Assembly (NCBI GenBank): GCA_002689655.1
Contig: NZHC01000053.1
Span: 49,972 to 98,353, forward strand
Reading direction: 5' to 3'
Length of the DNA stretch: 48,382 bases
From: Rhodopirellula sp.
Lineage (GTDB): Bacteria > Planctomycetota > Planctomycetia > Pirellulales > Pirellulaceae
The notes under the pieces were generated by a model, which was not told the origin of the DNA, did no database searches, and saw nothing but the letters and a program-made list of their open reading frames with translations. Both the position numbers and the translations under genes were made by a program. This document shows, piece after piece, positions 1 through 9,156 of this stretch (the stretch's first letter is position 1; every line of letters begins with the position of its first letter).

Positions 1-936
1 GATGGCATCCTGCGTGATCCGCGTGTACTTGCTGCCGAAGTGAAACGCATGCTGGCTGACTCGAAATCAAGAACACTGGGAGAAATTTTTGCTTCCCAGT
101 GGCTGGGCTTCAGTGCCTTGCCGCACGCCCCACGCGATCCGATCGATAATCCTTGGGCAACCGACTCGCTGGTCCATGCGATGCAGCAGGAATCAGCACT
201 CTTTTTCTCATCTCTGGTAGATGAAAATCAGCCCATCGAGCGTCTCATTGATGCCCAATACACATTTGTCAACGAAGAGCTGGCTCGACATTACGATCTT
301 GAGCAAGTGCGGGGACCAGAAATGAGACGAGTCTCACTGGAATCCACTCCCCGTAGCGGGATTTTGGGTCAAGGCAGTATTCTGGCAATCACCTCCTTCC
401 CGAATCGGACCAGCCCGGTGGTGCGTGGCAACTGGATTCTGACTGAGTTGCTGGGGACACCGCCACCACCACCGCCACCGAATGTCAGCGAATTTGATGA
501 TCGAGTTGCCGAGCGTCGGAATCTCACCCAACGACAAAAGCTGGAACTTCACCGTAACAACCCGAATTGTTATGCCTGCCATGCACAAATCGACCCACTT
601 GGTTTCGCGTTGGAGCAATACGACTGGTTTGGACGCTTCACCGAATCACGTCGCGGCCGTCAGCCTGACACTCGCGGCACCCTGCCGGGCGGCACCGAGT
701 TCCGTGGTTTGACAGGTCTGCAAACTGCATTGGTGGCCGAGCGGCGTGACCAACTGGTGGAACAAATCACGCGTAAGATGATGACTTATGCTTTGGGCCG
801 TCAACTTGAATATTTCGATGAACCGGTCATCCGTGAGATCATTGGGCAAGTCGATGCGGACAACAGGCGACTGCAAACGCTGATTCAAGCCATCGTCAAC
901 AGCGACACATTCCAAATGAAACAGGTTGTTCCCTGA
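1..936 (+). CDS. DUF1592/DUF1588/DUF1585 haem-motif protein, C-terminal part (5' truncated)
   Basis: The frame is open from the first base, so the start lies outside the window and about 311 residues are visible. They cover the end of a DUF1592 region (SQWLGF, then FVNEELARHYDL), a DUF1588 region with the GNWILTELLG block, a run of seven prolines and a CYACH haem-type motif followed by IDPLGFALEQYDWFGRF, and a C-terminal DUF1585 helical region (MMTYALGRQLEY). This domain series is typical of large exported planctomycete proteins, usually beginning with a PSCyt1 cytochrome domain. Their biochemical role is not established; the CxxCH motif suggests covalent haem. The DUF1552 gene downstream follows after about 80 bp in the same direction, and this pairing is common in the phylum. 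Family call firm, function unknown. Confidence 0.93.
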   Translation, partial: DGILRDPRVLAAEVKRMLADSKSRTLGEIFASQWLGFSALPHAPRDPIDNPWATDSLVHAMQQESALFFSSLVDENQPIERLIDAQYTFVNEELARHYDLEQVRGPEMRRVSLESTPRSGILGQGSILAITSFPNRTSPVVRGNWILTELLGTPPPPPPPNVSEFDDRVAERRNLTQRQKLELHRNNPNCYACHAQIDPLGFALEQYDWFGRFTESRRGRQPDTRGTLPGGTEFRGLTGLQTALVAERRDQLVEQITRKMMTYALGRQLEYFDEPVIREIIGQVDADNRRLQTLIQAIVNSDTFQMKQVVP

Positions 937-1015
937 ACAGCGAACAATCTGGCAAACTGAGTACATAACTGACTGGTAAACTTTGGCATCTGATCAACAC
1001 GGCACGAGCGGCCCT

Positions 1016-2392
1016 ATGGCAAAACAGACACGCAATCAAACCCGCACTTCTGGTGCGTGGCGGATTTCACGACGCACGATGCTACGAGGCATGGGAACCG
1101 CCATTTCGCTTCCGCTGCTTGAAGTAATGGATTCTGCTGCAACAGCAGTCGAACCTGCTTCGCACAAGACCACGCGACTCGCCTACCTGTACATTCCTAA
1201 TGGTGTTGCTGACGGAGCATGGTTACCTGAGGAATCAGATCCAGATGGCAAACTCAAAAAGCTGAATCCCTGGATGAAGTCGCTGCAACCGTTCGCAAGT
1301 GAAATGACGCTGTTCAAGAACATCTGGACGCCACGCGGCAATGGACACAGCGCAGGCACAGCAACATGGCTGACCGGAGGCGGTTTTAACCACGAGAACA
1401 TCAACGTTGGCGGACCATCGGCGGACCAGATCGCTGCCAAACATTTTCGATCCACCACGTTGCTGCCATCCCTAGAGATGGCAATGCGAGGAGAAGGCTA
1501 TTTCAGCAGCAGCCTGTCTCGCAACTCCATTTCATGGGCAGATGCCCAGACACCGGTGCCGCGTGAGATCGAGCCTCGAGCCATTTTCGACCGCATGTTC
1601 CGCGCCGGCGAAAGCCAAATGGCGCAACGTTCGGTACTCGACATGGTGATTGCCGACGCCCGCCGCATGAAAAATTCAGCCAGCGTGCAGGATCGTCAAA
1701 AAATTGATGAATATCTGGAATCCATTCGCGAGATCGAACGCAAAATCGCCTTCTCTGAGCGTCAGAAACAGCGATCTGATCTCGCGTCTGGGCTCGGCAA
1801 AGCAATGATCCGCCCCGCCACTGAGATACCAGAAGATCATGGTGAATACGTGCGTGCGATGATGGATATGATCGTGTTGGCATTCTGGGCCGATGCCACC
1901 CGCGTCGCAACGTGCATGATGGACCACGGCCAAAGCAACCGGTACTTCAACTTCATTGATGGCGTGACAGGCACCTGGCATGCACTTTCACACTGGAAGG
2001 ACATCAGTGGCAAGACAGAGGATGATGATGGGGTCACCTCGTGGAAATCACGTGACGAAAAACGTGACATGTACAATCGCGTTACAGCATGGCACACCCA
2101 ACAGGTGGCCTATCTGATCAGTCGCCTCAACCAAATCCGGGAAGCTGACGGAACACTGCTCGATCACAGCACCATCGTGTATGGCTCCAGCCTGGGCGAT
2201 GGTCACGAACATGAAGAGAAGAATTTGCCGCTGCTGTTGGCAGGCCGAGGTGGTGGAGCAATCCGTCCGGGGCGACTGATCAGTGGCCGACGGGACCTGT
2301 CGATGTCCGACTTGCACCTGACGTTGCTGCGGGCCACCGGGGTTCCCTTGGAACGATTTGCTGACAGTGATTCGCCACTCTCATTGGCCTGA
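1016..2392 (+). CDS. DUF1552 domain protein with Tat-type signal
   Basis: Exported protein of the DUF1552 family, usually encoded beside DUF1592/PSCyt proteins; activity unknown. The frame is open to a TTG at 983, but the ATG used here gives a compact Tat signal with SRRTMLRGMG followed by a hydrophobic segment. Family hallmarks are the WLTGG segment, the EYLESIREIERKI helix, a WHALSHWKD histidine motif and the C-terminal SLGDGHEHEEKNLPLLLAG block. Length (458 aa) is normal. It probably forms an operon with the preceding DUF1592 gene. It runs convergent to the esterase gene, with only 37 bp between the stop codons and no clear terminator in that gap. Start choice is the main uncertainty. Confidence 0.92.
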   Translation: MAKQTRNQTRTSGAWRISRRTMLRGMGTAISLPLLEVMDSAATAVEPASHKTTRLAYLYIPNGVADGAWLPEESDPDGKLKKLNPWMKSLQPFASEMTLFKNIWTPRGNGHSAGTATWLTGGGFNHENINVGGPSADQIAAKHFRSTTLLPSLEMAMRGEGYFSSSLSRNSISWADAQTPVPREIEPRAIFDRMFRAGESQMAQRSVLDMVIADARRMKNSASVQDRQKIDEYLESIREIERKIAFSERQKQRSDLASGLGKAMIRPATEIPEDHGEYVRAMMDMIVLAFWADATRVATCMMDHGQSNRYFNFIDGVTGTWHALSHWKDISGKTEDDDGVTSWKSRDEKRDMYNRVTAWHTQQVAYLISRLNQIREADGTLLDHSTIVYGSSLGDGHEHEEKNLPLLLAGRGGGAIRPGRLISGRRDLSMSDLHLTLLRATGVPLERFADSDSPLSLA

Positions 2393-2429
2393 TTGATTCC
2401 GGCAGCGGACGAATCTCTAGCGGTGTCAA

Positions 2430-3650
2430 TCATTCTGCACTTCTCGCCAACTCTTTTCCCCGCAGTGTGCGAGCAAAAAAGCTGGCCATCTCATTTTGAA
2501 AGGCATTCCTGTTTTTCTGGAAAACAGCGTGCCCGGAACCGTCGGTCATACGCCGGTAGGTCACATCCGTTGCTCCTGCCGTCGTCAAAGCTTTGACAAA
2601 ATCATCGGAATGGCCGATATCCACCAGGCGGTCCGAAACTTCGTGAAACAAAAGGAAGGGGGGCGCATCCTTGGTCACGTAGGTGATCGGCGCAACAGCG
2701 GCGAGGCCGGGATTGGCTTCGCCCCGCCTCATGGGGCGAGTCGGCGTGGCCGAAGCAGCGACAGCTTGAATCTGGCTGGAATAGTCTTGAAACGGCCCGT
2801 CTCCCTCAAGCTCACGGTTGCTTGCTGAAACACCCAGCATGCTGACAAGATGCGCTCCTGCTGAATTCCCGTAGGCTCCGATTCGCTGGGGGTCAATTTG
2901 ATAGTCATCTGCGTGAGCCCTCAGCCACCGCACGGCGCACTTCACGTCTTTGATACAAGGCACTCTCGAAGCATCAAGTCGATAGTTGACTGTGATACAG
3001 ACATATCCTCTGCGAGCAGAATCAATGGCCTGCTCAAGAAACAATACTTTGCGTTTATCGCCACGGATCCAGCCACCGCCATGAACGAATACCAACGCCG
3101 GTCTCAACCCATCAACCTCACCAACCGGCCTGAACAAATCCAGTTTCCAACGCTCGTGACCCTCGCGATAAGGCACGTTCAACTCACAGGCAATTTGATC
3201 GCCGGCGCTTCGCCTGACCTGTTCGTCAGTCACTTCGTTGGCTGCGTTACCTCTCTGTCTTGGATTCCCCCGATTTCGATTCCCCCGATTTCGCACCAAA
3301 CGCTGGGCAAGCGCAGCCAACTCATTGATTTTCAGAAATCCGTCCGAGTTGCTGTCGACCCGTGCAAAATTTTTCCGCATCAAACCGCTTGATTCATTCC
3401 ACGCGATCCGTTGATCCTTGTTCTTATCCATCTGACGCAACCACTGCTGAACCATGGTCTGGTTCGCGTTCTTACCACCTTGTTGTTTTCCCGAGCCTCC
3501 TTCGATCCGTGGCTTGTCCGTGTCACCCATTTCTTTTTGGACGAGTGGTTTGGAATCCTCAGACGCCTCCTGTGCCACGACGATCCCATACGAGTCAAGA
3601 TACCCACACGAGCCAAGGCAAAGGAACACAAACACCAGACGCGCCACCAT
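2430..3650 (-). CDS. Secreted EF-hand / alpha-beta hydrolase (esterase-like) fusion
   Basis: The 406-aa protein begins with a signal peptide (about residues 1-27). Two EF-hand loops follow: D75-E86 (DKNKDQRIAWNE) and D99-E110 (DSNSDGFLKINE). Then comes a low-complexity Arg/Asn/Gly linker (about 117-135) and an alpha/beta hydrolase domain of the BD-FAE/esterase-lipase type. The hydrolase shows the oxyanion motif HGGGW at 190-194, nucleophile Ser263 in GNSAG and a likely catalytic His in GSGHAVF. EF-hands suggest calcium binding outside the cytoplasm. The ATG has a GAGGAG ribosome site nine bases upstream. It is the last gene of the minus-strand DUF1552/DUF1592 series, 141 bp after a DUF1552 gene. 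The substrate cannot be told; a carbohydrate or acyl ester is plausible. Confidence 0.9.
   Translation of the reverse strand: MVARLVFVFLCLGSCGYLDSYGIVVAQEASEDSKPLVQKEMGDTDKPRIEGGSGKQQGGKNANQTMVQQWLRQMDKNKDQRIAWNESSGLMRKNFARVDSNSDGFLKINELAALAQRLVRNRGNRNRGNPRQRGNAANEVTDEQVRRSAGDQIACELNVPYREGHERWKLDLFRPVGEVDGLRPALVFVHGGGWIRGDKRKVLFLEQAIDSARRGYVCITVNYRLDASRVPCIKDVKCAVRWLRAHADDYQIDPQRIGAYGNSAGAHLVSMLGVSASNRELEGDGPFQDYSSQIQAVAASATPTRPMRRGEANPGLAAVAPITYVTKDAPPFLLFHEVSDRLVDIGHSDDFVKALTTAGATDVTYRRMTDGSGHAVFQKNRNAFQNEMASFFARTLRGKELARSAE
3263..3292. repeat. Two perfect 15-bp tandem copies (codes RNRGN RNRGN)
   Basis: The unit gattcccccgatttc occurs twice head to tail with no mismatch. It lies inside the esterase gene and encodes the Arg/Asn/Gly linker between the EF-hand pair and the hydrolase domain, so the duplication keeps the frame. 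Confidence 0.95.
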
Positions 3651-3791
3651 AACATTCTCCTCGCAACAAGAAACTTCAGAGGCGATTCATATTCCTCTGC
3701 ATGCCCCGTGCCACTTTTGCTTGGAACACGAATGCTTAAAAATGGCAACATCCGCACAAACGGGATAGCATCCCTCCCATCAGCGACCACT

Positions 3792-5138
3792 TCAGGCGAT
3801 CAGCGAATCGATGATGCCCTTGCTATCAGCAAACTCATCTACTTCCAGCCCCATCAACTGAGCCTGAGTCAACCACAGATTAGCAAGTGGTGTTCCCTCA
3901 CGCATGTTGATGTGTTGGCCAGACTTCACCTTCTTACCGCCACCAGCCACGATGATTGGCAAGTCATTGTACTGATGGGTTGCTCCATCACCGAGTCCCG
4001 AACCATAGGTCACCAGCGCATTGTCCAGTAGCGTAGAACCGTCAGCTTCCTGAATCGTGTCCAAGCGATTCAAAATATGAAAATACTGTTCCATATGAAA
4101 ACGATCGACTCGTAACAAATCATCAATGAATTTGGTCTGATTGTGTGACATCTGATGATGACTTCGTGGCTTGTCGAACAGACTGTCAAACATGAAAGGA
4201 GTATCCCATCGCTCGGGACCGATCATGAAGGTTGCCACATTGGTCAACCCCGTCTGCAACGCGACCACCATCAAGTCTCCCATCAAGCGGATGTACTCGC
4301 CTCTTGGAAGATAGGTTTCGGGAGGCTCAGGAAAATCAACGGTTGCCAAATCCTTTTTCATATCCTGCAGTCGCTTCATCTGCGTTTCGATCGTTCGCAA
4401 CGCTTCAAAATACTCGGTAAATTTCTGCCCATCGGAGTAGCTGAGTTCCCGTTGAAGGGACTTGGCGTCCTCGAGCACGAGATCGGTTACATCACTTGAA
4501 CGCGTGGCTTGGCTGGTACCGAACAAGCGATCGTACATTTTCCGCGGGTCACGAATCGATGGAGCAAGGTGGCCTGTGCCGAACCACGAAATATTGTCGA
4601 AGTGAATCGACTCTTTGTTATCGCGATGGCTGTTGCAACTAAACTCCAGAGTACTGAATGGCGTTTCTTTGCCCACATGGTCAGCCACGACATGATCCAG
4701 CGTCCGCTGAATGGGCCAGGCCGAACCTTTGACGGTATAAGGTTTGGCGCTACTGAGATAACAGGACGCGCACTGCGCATGCACATCGGTACCCTGTTGG
4801 AAAGTGCGATCCATCCCAGTGATCAGATTGATTTTCTCGACCAAAGGCATCAACGGTTCAAGCGTTGGTGTTAGATGCTCAAGCGGCTTGACGCTGAAAT
4901 TTGGATCCTGTTCTCCCAAAGAGCGAAAGAAATTTCCCAGATTCCCTTTCGGGATCACGTGATCTGCCTCGCCGGGAAAGAAGCCCCGGCGGACCACGCC
5001 AATGGGGACATAATAGTGCACCATCCGCTTGGCAACGGATGCACCAGCGTCTGCGTTTGCGACACTCTCAAGCCACGGCAGTGCGACCATGGCACCACCC
5101 ACGCTTTGCAGAAAATTTCTTCTTGAAGTTGATTTCAT
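3792..5138 (-). CDS. DUF1552 domain protein with Tat-type signal (copy 2)
   Basis: The 448-aa exported protein starts with a twin-arginine-like signal (SRRNFLQSVGGAMVALPWLES). It carries the DUF1552 features: CASCYLSSAKP, EYFEALRTIETQMKRLQ, the histidine-rich SHHQMSHNQT motif and the C-terminal GLGDGATHQYNDLPIIVAGGG block. It starts 21 bp after the stop of the DUF1592 gene, so the two are almost surely co-transcribed. It ends 141 bp before the EF-hand esterase. It shares only the family motifs with the copies at 1016 and 7343, so these are old paralogues rather than a recent duplication. Function unknown. Confidence 0.93.
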   Translation of the reverse strand: MKSTSRRNFLQSVGGAMVALPWLESVANADAGASVAKRMVHYYVPIGVVRRGFFPGEADHVIPKGNLGNFFRSLGEQDPNFSVKPLEHLTPTLEPLMPLVEKINLITGMDRTFQQGTDVHAQCASCYLSSAKPYTVKGSAWPIQRTLDHVVADHVGKETPFSTLEFSCNSHRDNKESIHFDNISWFGTGHLAPSIRDPRKMYDRLFGTSQATRSSDVTDLVLEDAKSLQRELSYSDGQKFTEYFEALRTIETQMKRLQDMKKDLATVDFPEPPETYLPRGEYIRLMGDLMVVALQTGLTNVATFMIGPERWDTPFMFDSLFDKPRSHHQMSHNQTKFIDDLLRVDRFHMEQYFHILNRLDTIQEADGSTLLDNALVTYGSGLGDGATHQYNDLPIIVAGGGKKVKSGQHINMREGTPLANLWLTQAQLMGLEVDEFADSKGIIDSLIA

Positions 5139-5159
5139 CGACGAAGGCTCATGAAATAA

Positions 5160-7346
5160 TCAGGGACTTGTAGTCAAACTCTGGTCAGACAATTCGACAC
5201 CACAAAGAAAAGGTTTGCTGAAAACAACCTCTCGAAAGAGAGTCTGTATTCGATAACCATCATCAATGGTTGCTGCTGCAATGCGATCCAATTCACTCTG
5301 ATCCCGAGGCCCTAGCTCGCGTGCTAACGCAAACGACAGCAGATGGCCTGCGAAACCGCGAACAAACCGATCTTTTTCGGCAAGAATCGCATCTTTGAAT
5401 CCAGCGATGTCAGAAAACTCATGACGCCGAAACAGTTTCCCAGACGAGTCAATTTCACGTCCGTTCTCGTACAACTTACGCCACTTTCCAATCGCATCAA
5501 AATTCTCGAGAGCGAATCCCAACGGATCGATTTTCTCATGGCAACCCGCACAATCAGCTCTTTCCCGGTGCAGTGCCAAACGTTCACGCAACGTCAAATT
5601 TTTCTCATCACCCAACGGTTGTTCCTCCAGCGGTGGCACATCCGCTGGCGGTGGTTCGGGCGGAAGGTTAAAGATCACGCTGGACACCCAGGCTCCGCGA
5701 GTGATCGGTTTGGTGCGATCGGTTCCCGAGGTCATCGTCAAAGTCGCTGGATTAGTAATCACTCCGCCCTGCCGTCGATCGTTAACCGGCTGACGCGTGA
5801 AGTTGAGCGCAGTGACACCCCCGCCATTTTTGTTGCCTTCAACCCCTCCGTAAACACGCTGCAACAACGGTGACCGATACGTGAAATCGGAATCGATTAA
5901 CTGCGTCAGCGACATGTTCTCAATCAACACCGCCTCAAACAGCAACAAAGGCTCCAACATCATGTGCATGCTGTGGCGATACTTTGACATGTAAAACCCT
6001 GGAAACTTTTCACGGTTGGGTACCGAGGAGATGATTCGTTCCAGTTGTAGCCACTGGGAAGGGAAACTGTCACAAAAACGTTTGAGCTTGGGATCTTGCA
6101 TCAGACGGCGAAATTGACCTTGCAACACATCAGGGTCCCGCAACTGTCCCGTCGATGCCAGCTCGATCAATTCCTGATCCGGGATACTGCCCCATAGAAA
6201 AAATGACAAGCGAGATGCCAAGTCAATGTCTTCCTGGCATGTCACTGCATCCAAGTCAGGTTGTTTGGCGTCGCTGGCTGGATCGCCGGACACTGAATCA
6301 CTCGCACCAGGAGTGGAATAAAGGTACAGGAATCGAGGTGAGGCAAGCACAGCACTCGACACACGTTTCATGACCTCAGTGAAGCCAACCCCACTTTCCA
6401 ATTGGCGTTTTGCATAATCGGCATATCTCGTCAAGGAATTTTCACTTACCGGCCTTCGAAAGGCCCGTGTCAGAAACGGTTTCAGACGGATCCTTGCTTC
6501 ATCGGGTTGAGAGACACTTGCCGTGGGTTCGGCGAAGAATTCTTTCCAGATGCCAACGTTGGCTGGTGTAAAATCAGGACTGCCGACAATGGACTGACTC
6601 AGACTGAGAAACGCCTCCATGAGCAGCGGCGACAACGAAAGCTGATCGCCCCGATTATCAAATCCATGTTCAGCTCGCAGGTCCTGAGGAAAAGCTGCGA
6701 CCCCGGCAAGTCGCTTTTCGATCATTTGCGATTTCCCAAGCGGTCGACTGCCGACCCGAACGGTATCGGGCATTTTGCCGCTGGCAGGATCAAAGTATTT
6801 ACTGTGTTGCCGCATCATACGTTCGGGCAAGGTAAAAACGATCGACTTGAGTCGAAACAGATCTTTGACGGCGTTGTTGTACTGAAACCGATTCATTCTT
6901 CGAATTTCAGCAAGCTCAGGCTCGGATTCCTCAGCGACCAACCTTTCGAATCGAGTTCTCAGCGCTTTGACAAGCTTTGCTTGCACCGCCGGCGCTAGCT
7001 CCCCTTCGTCTTCGGGAGGCATTTCTCCGAGATCGACAACACGAATCAGATCCTGAAGCAATTCAGGTTCGGATTCCTCACTTGGACGTTTCAGAAAGTC
7101 GACCAGATCAACCTCACCTCTCACCTCGCCAGCTTCACCGTGACAATGCACACATCGATCGCGCAATACCGCCGCGATTTCTCTTTGGGCTGCGACCGGA
7201 TCCGCCTTCGCTGCGGTGAGCAAGTCTTCCTCCGCCAAGACCTTCCTGTGTTCTTGTTCCAGCAACGACATTGAAATCAGCAGCAATGGCGCCATCCATC
7301 CAAGTCGTTTCATGTGTTGAACCCGCCCAAAAGACCGAAACATCAT
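5160..7346 (-). CDS. PSCyt1-DUF1587-DUF1595-DUF1592-DUF1588-DUF1585 protein
   Basis: A complete 728-aa example of the planctomycete cytochrome-like family. After an N-terminal hydrophobic export segment comes a PSCyt1 domain with CVHCH (C65-H69) and the GEMPPEDE motif. Then follow DUF1587 (RRMNRFQYNNAVKDLF), DUF1595 (LTRAFRRPVSE), DUF1592 (DLASRLSFFLWGSIPD), DUF1588 with a second haem-type motif CAGCH (C599-H603) before EKIDPLGFALENFD, and DUF1585 (LSFALARELGPRD). The ATG overlaps the upstream DUF1552 stop as ATGA, with AAGGAA eight bases upstream, so this start and translational coupling are well supported. Two CxxCH motifs suggest two c-type haems. No enzymatic activity can be assigned. Confidence 0.94.
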   Translation of the reverse strand: MMFRSFGRVQHMKRLGWMAPLLLISMSLLEQEHRKVLAEEDLLTAAKADPVAAQREIAAVLRDRCVHCHGEAGEVRGEVDLVDFLKRPSEESEPELLQDLIRVVDLGEMPPEDEGELAPAVQAKLVKALRTRFERLVAEESEPELAEIRRMNRFQYNNAVKDLFRLKSIVFTLPERMMRQHSKYFDPASGKMPDTVRVGSRPLGKSQMIEKRLAGVAAFPQDLRAEHGFDNRGDQLSLSPLLMEAFLSLSQSIVGSPDFTPANVGIWKEFFAEPTASVSQPDEARIRLKPFLTRAFRRPVSENSLTRYADYAKRQLESGVGFTEVMKRVSSAVLASPRFLYLYSTPGASDSVSGDPASDAKQPDLDAVTCQEDIDLASRLSFFLWGSIPDQELIELASTGQLRDPDVLQGQFRRLMQDPKLKRFCDSFPSQWLQLERIISSVPNREKFPGFYMSKYRHSMHMMLEPLLLFEAVLIENMSLTQLIDSDFTYRSPLLQRVYGGVEGNKNGGGVTALNFTRQPVNDRRQGGVITNPATLTMTSGTDRTKPITRGAWVSSVIFNLPPEPPPADVPPLEEQPLGDEKNLTLRERLALHRERADCAGCHEKIDPLGFALENFDAIGKWRKLYENGREIDSSGKLFRRHEFSDIAGFKDAILAEKDRFVRGFAGHLLSFALARELGPRDQSELDRIAAATIDDGYRIQTLFREVVFSKPFLCGVELSDQSLTTSP

Positions 7347-8629
7347 GCGAACAATTCCTTGATAACACCCGAACTGTCACCATGGGACGCTACATCAATT
7401 CCCACTCCACGCAACAGGCTGAGCCACAGATTTGCCAAGGGCGTGTTTGGCCCAAGCACCAAATGCTGACCAAGTTCGATTCCAGCACCGCCGCCCGTGA
7501 TGATCGTCGGACAGTTGGTCAAATAGTGGATCGAGTTGATGTTACTTCCATAACTCAAGGACACATGATCAAACAATCGACTGCCATCGGCTTCCCGAGT
7601 TGCTTTGAGACGGTCGATAAAATAGGCCAGCAGTTCCGACTGTTTCTGATCGCGGGTCTGGGAAACGGATTTCCGATCGCCACTGGTGTAGTGGCTCATA
7701 TTGTGCCCCGTGATCGTAGCTCCAAAACTTTTCAACAAGCTCTCTACGGGTTGCCGGTAGGTAAATACGCGGGTCGCATCGACCTGCATGGCCGCGATCA
7801 TCAAATCATACATGACCTTGATTTCTTCATATCCCGCCACTGCCCCCTGCGGCTCATCTGGGAACTTCGCTGGACGGGACTTTGGAACATCTAACCATTG
7901 CTCTTCTTTCGAGAGTCGTGTTTCAATATCTCGTACCGACTGCAGATACTCGCCCAGCTTGTCAGTATCCTTGCGACTAAGTCCCCGACCAACATCCTTT
8001 GCATCTTCCATCACCGCATCCAAAATGCTGCGTTGTTTCTGCAACATCAACTGCCGTTGCGCAAGAGGTGTTTTGCCGTCAGAGAATAGTTTGTGATACG
8101 CAGCCACGGGGTTGTCTAATCCTGCCATTGGCTTGCCTTGGCGATTCCACGCCAACGACAACCCAGGCCCATGTCCGGAATTCTCAGCATCCTTGCAACC
8201 GAGTTGCAGCGATGTAAACCGTGTTGCCAAACCCAACTTTTCCGCAGCAACCTGATCTGCAGAAATAGTGTTATGAAAACTTTTTCCAGGTTCCGCATAG
8301 CGATTGGCACCCGTCAGATAAAAAGTACTGCCCCAATGTGCTTCACTGCTGAACTGGTTGCTCAGATTCTGCAGAACCGTGATGTCGTTCTTGTGGCGTA
8401 GCAGCGGTTTCAGGCCAGCAGGCAATGCATAATCAGTGCCACTGACCGACTTGTCCGGGAACCAGTCATCTCGAGTAACACCCCATCCGAAACTCAAGAA
8501 CACCATTCGCTTGGCAGGCCGATCCACAGACGCTGCACTCGCGGAATTTTTCCGAACCAGAGATTCAAGGCCCGGCAGAGCAATCACTCCCGTACTACTT
8601 CGCAGAAAATGACGCCGTGAAAGATTCAT
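7343..8629 (-). CDS. DUF1552 domain protein with Tat-type signal (divergent copy 3)
   Basis: First gene of the minus-strand DUF1552/DUF1592 series. The protein starts with SRRHFLRSSTGVIALPGLES and keeps much of the family scaffold: FYLTGANRYAEPG, EYLQSVRDIETRL and the histidine motif GHNMSHYTSG. In the C-terminal block the two sister proteins read GDG, then H and LP; this copy reads YGSNINSIHYLTNCP, so the GDG is lost. The chosen ATG is the second in-frame one. It has GAGAAG just upstream, whereas the ATG at 8641 has no ribosome site. The stop overlaps the next gene's start by four bases (ATGA). Function unknown. Confidence 0.91.
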   Translation of the reverse strand: MNLSRRHFLRSSTGVIALPGLESLVRKNSASAASVDRPAKRMVFLSFGWGVTRDDWFPDKSVSGTDYALPAGLKPLLRHKNDITVLQNLSNQFSSEAHWGSTFYLTGANRYAEPGKSFHNTISADQVAAEKLGLATRFTSLQLGCKDAENSGHGPGLSLAWNRQGKPMAGLDNPVAAYHKLFSDGKTPLAQRQLMLQKQRSILDAVMEDAKDVGRGLSRKDTDKLGEYLQSVRDIETRLSKEEQWLDVPKSRPAKFPDEPQGAVAGYEEIKVMYDLMIAAMQVDATRVFTYRQPVESLLKSFGATITGHNMSHYTSGDRKSVSQTRDQKQSELLAYFIDRLKATREADGSRLFDHVSLSYGSNINSIHYLTNCPTIITGGGAGIELGQHLVLGPNTPLANLWLSLLRGVGIDVASHGDSSGVIKELFA

Positions 8630-9156
8630 GCAGCTTCTCATTAGAAATTACAATAAGTGAAAGGTTGACGAACCGAACTCTGCGATCGCGGGTGGGCGAC
8701 AAATCACAGAGGATCGGAAAGTTCAGTGCAGTGCGGGTCAAAACAACAAAGGAGAAAATTTTTTGGAAGGGCATGCCCCATTTCAGAGACCGCCTCAGTT
8801 CAGGGACTGTCCCATGTCATTGGACAGCAACTTCATTGGACGTTTTTTCCTCTTTCAGGCTCATCACACCTTGCCGCGGTAGCCCACAAGTTCGACGCAA
8901 CAATCACCATTTACGTGTGAACCTGACACATTGACCACCGACCGGCAGTCTTCCCAGTTTAGCAGGACAACAAGACGTGGTCATCTTGATTGCCACGAGC
9001 AACGGGCAAGACAGCTCAGCGGCGCACTCCAACCCGCAAAACCCAGAAAAACCGCGATATTGTCAGCCTCGCCTGAAAGTAAGACCTCTAACATCTTGCC
9101 CGACTGCGTGCATTCAAGTGCTAAAGCAAGTCGCCCTCAACGCCTGCTGTTTACCA
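8630..9156. other. Intergenic region upstream of the DUF1552 operon
   Basis: No convincing gene on either strand. It lies between the start of a minus-strand operon and the 3' end of dnaE, so it should hold the DUF1552 operon promoter near its left end. I see only short palindromes: GGGCATGCCC at 8769-8778 and GGGAC-T-GTCCC at 8803-8813. Confidence 0.6.
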
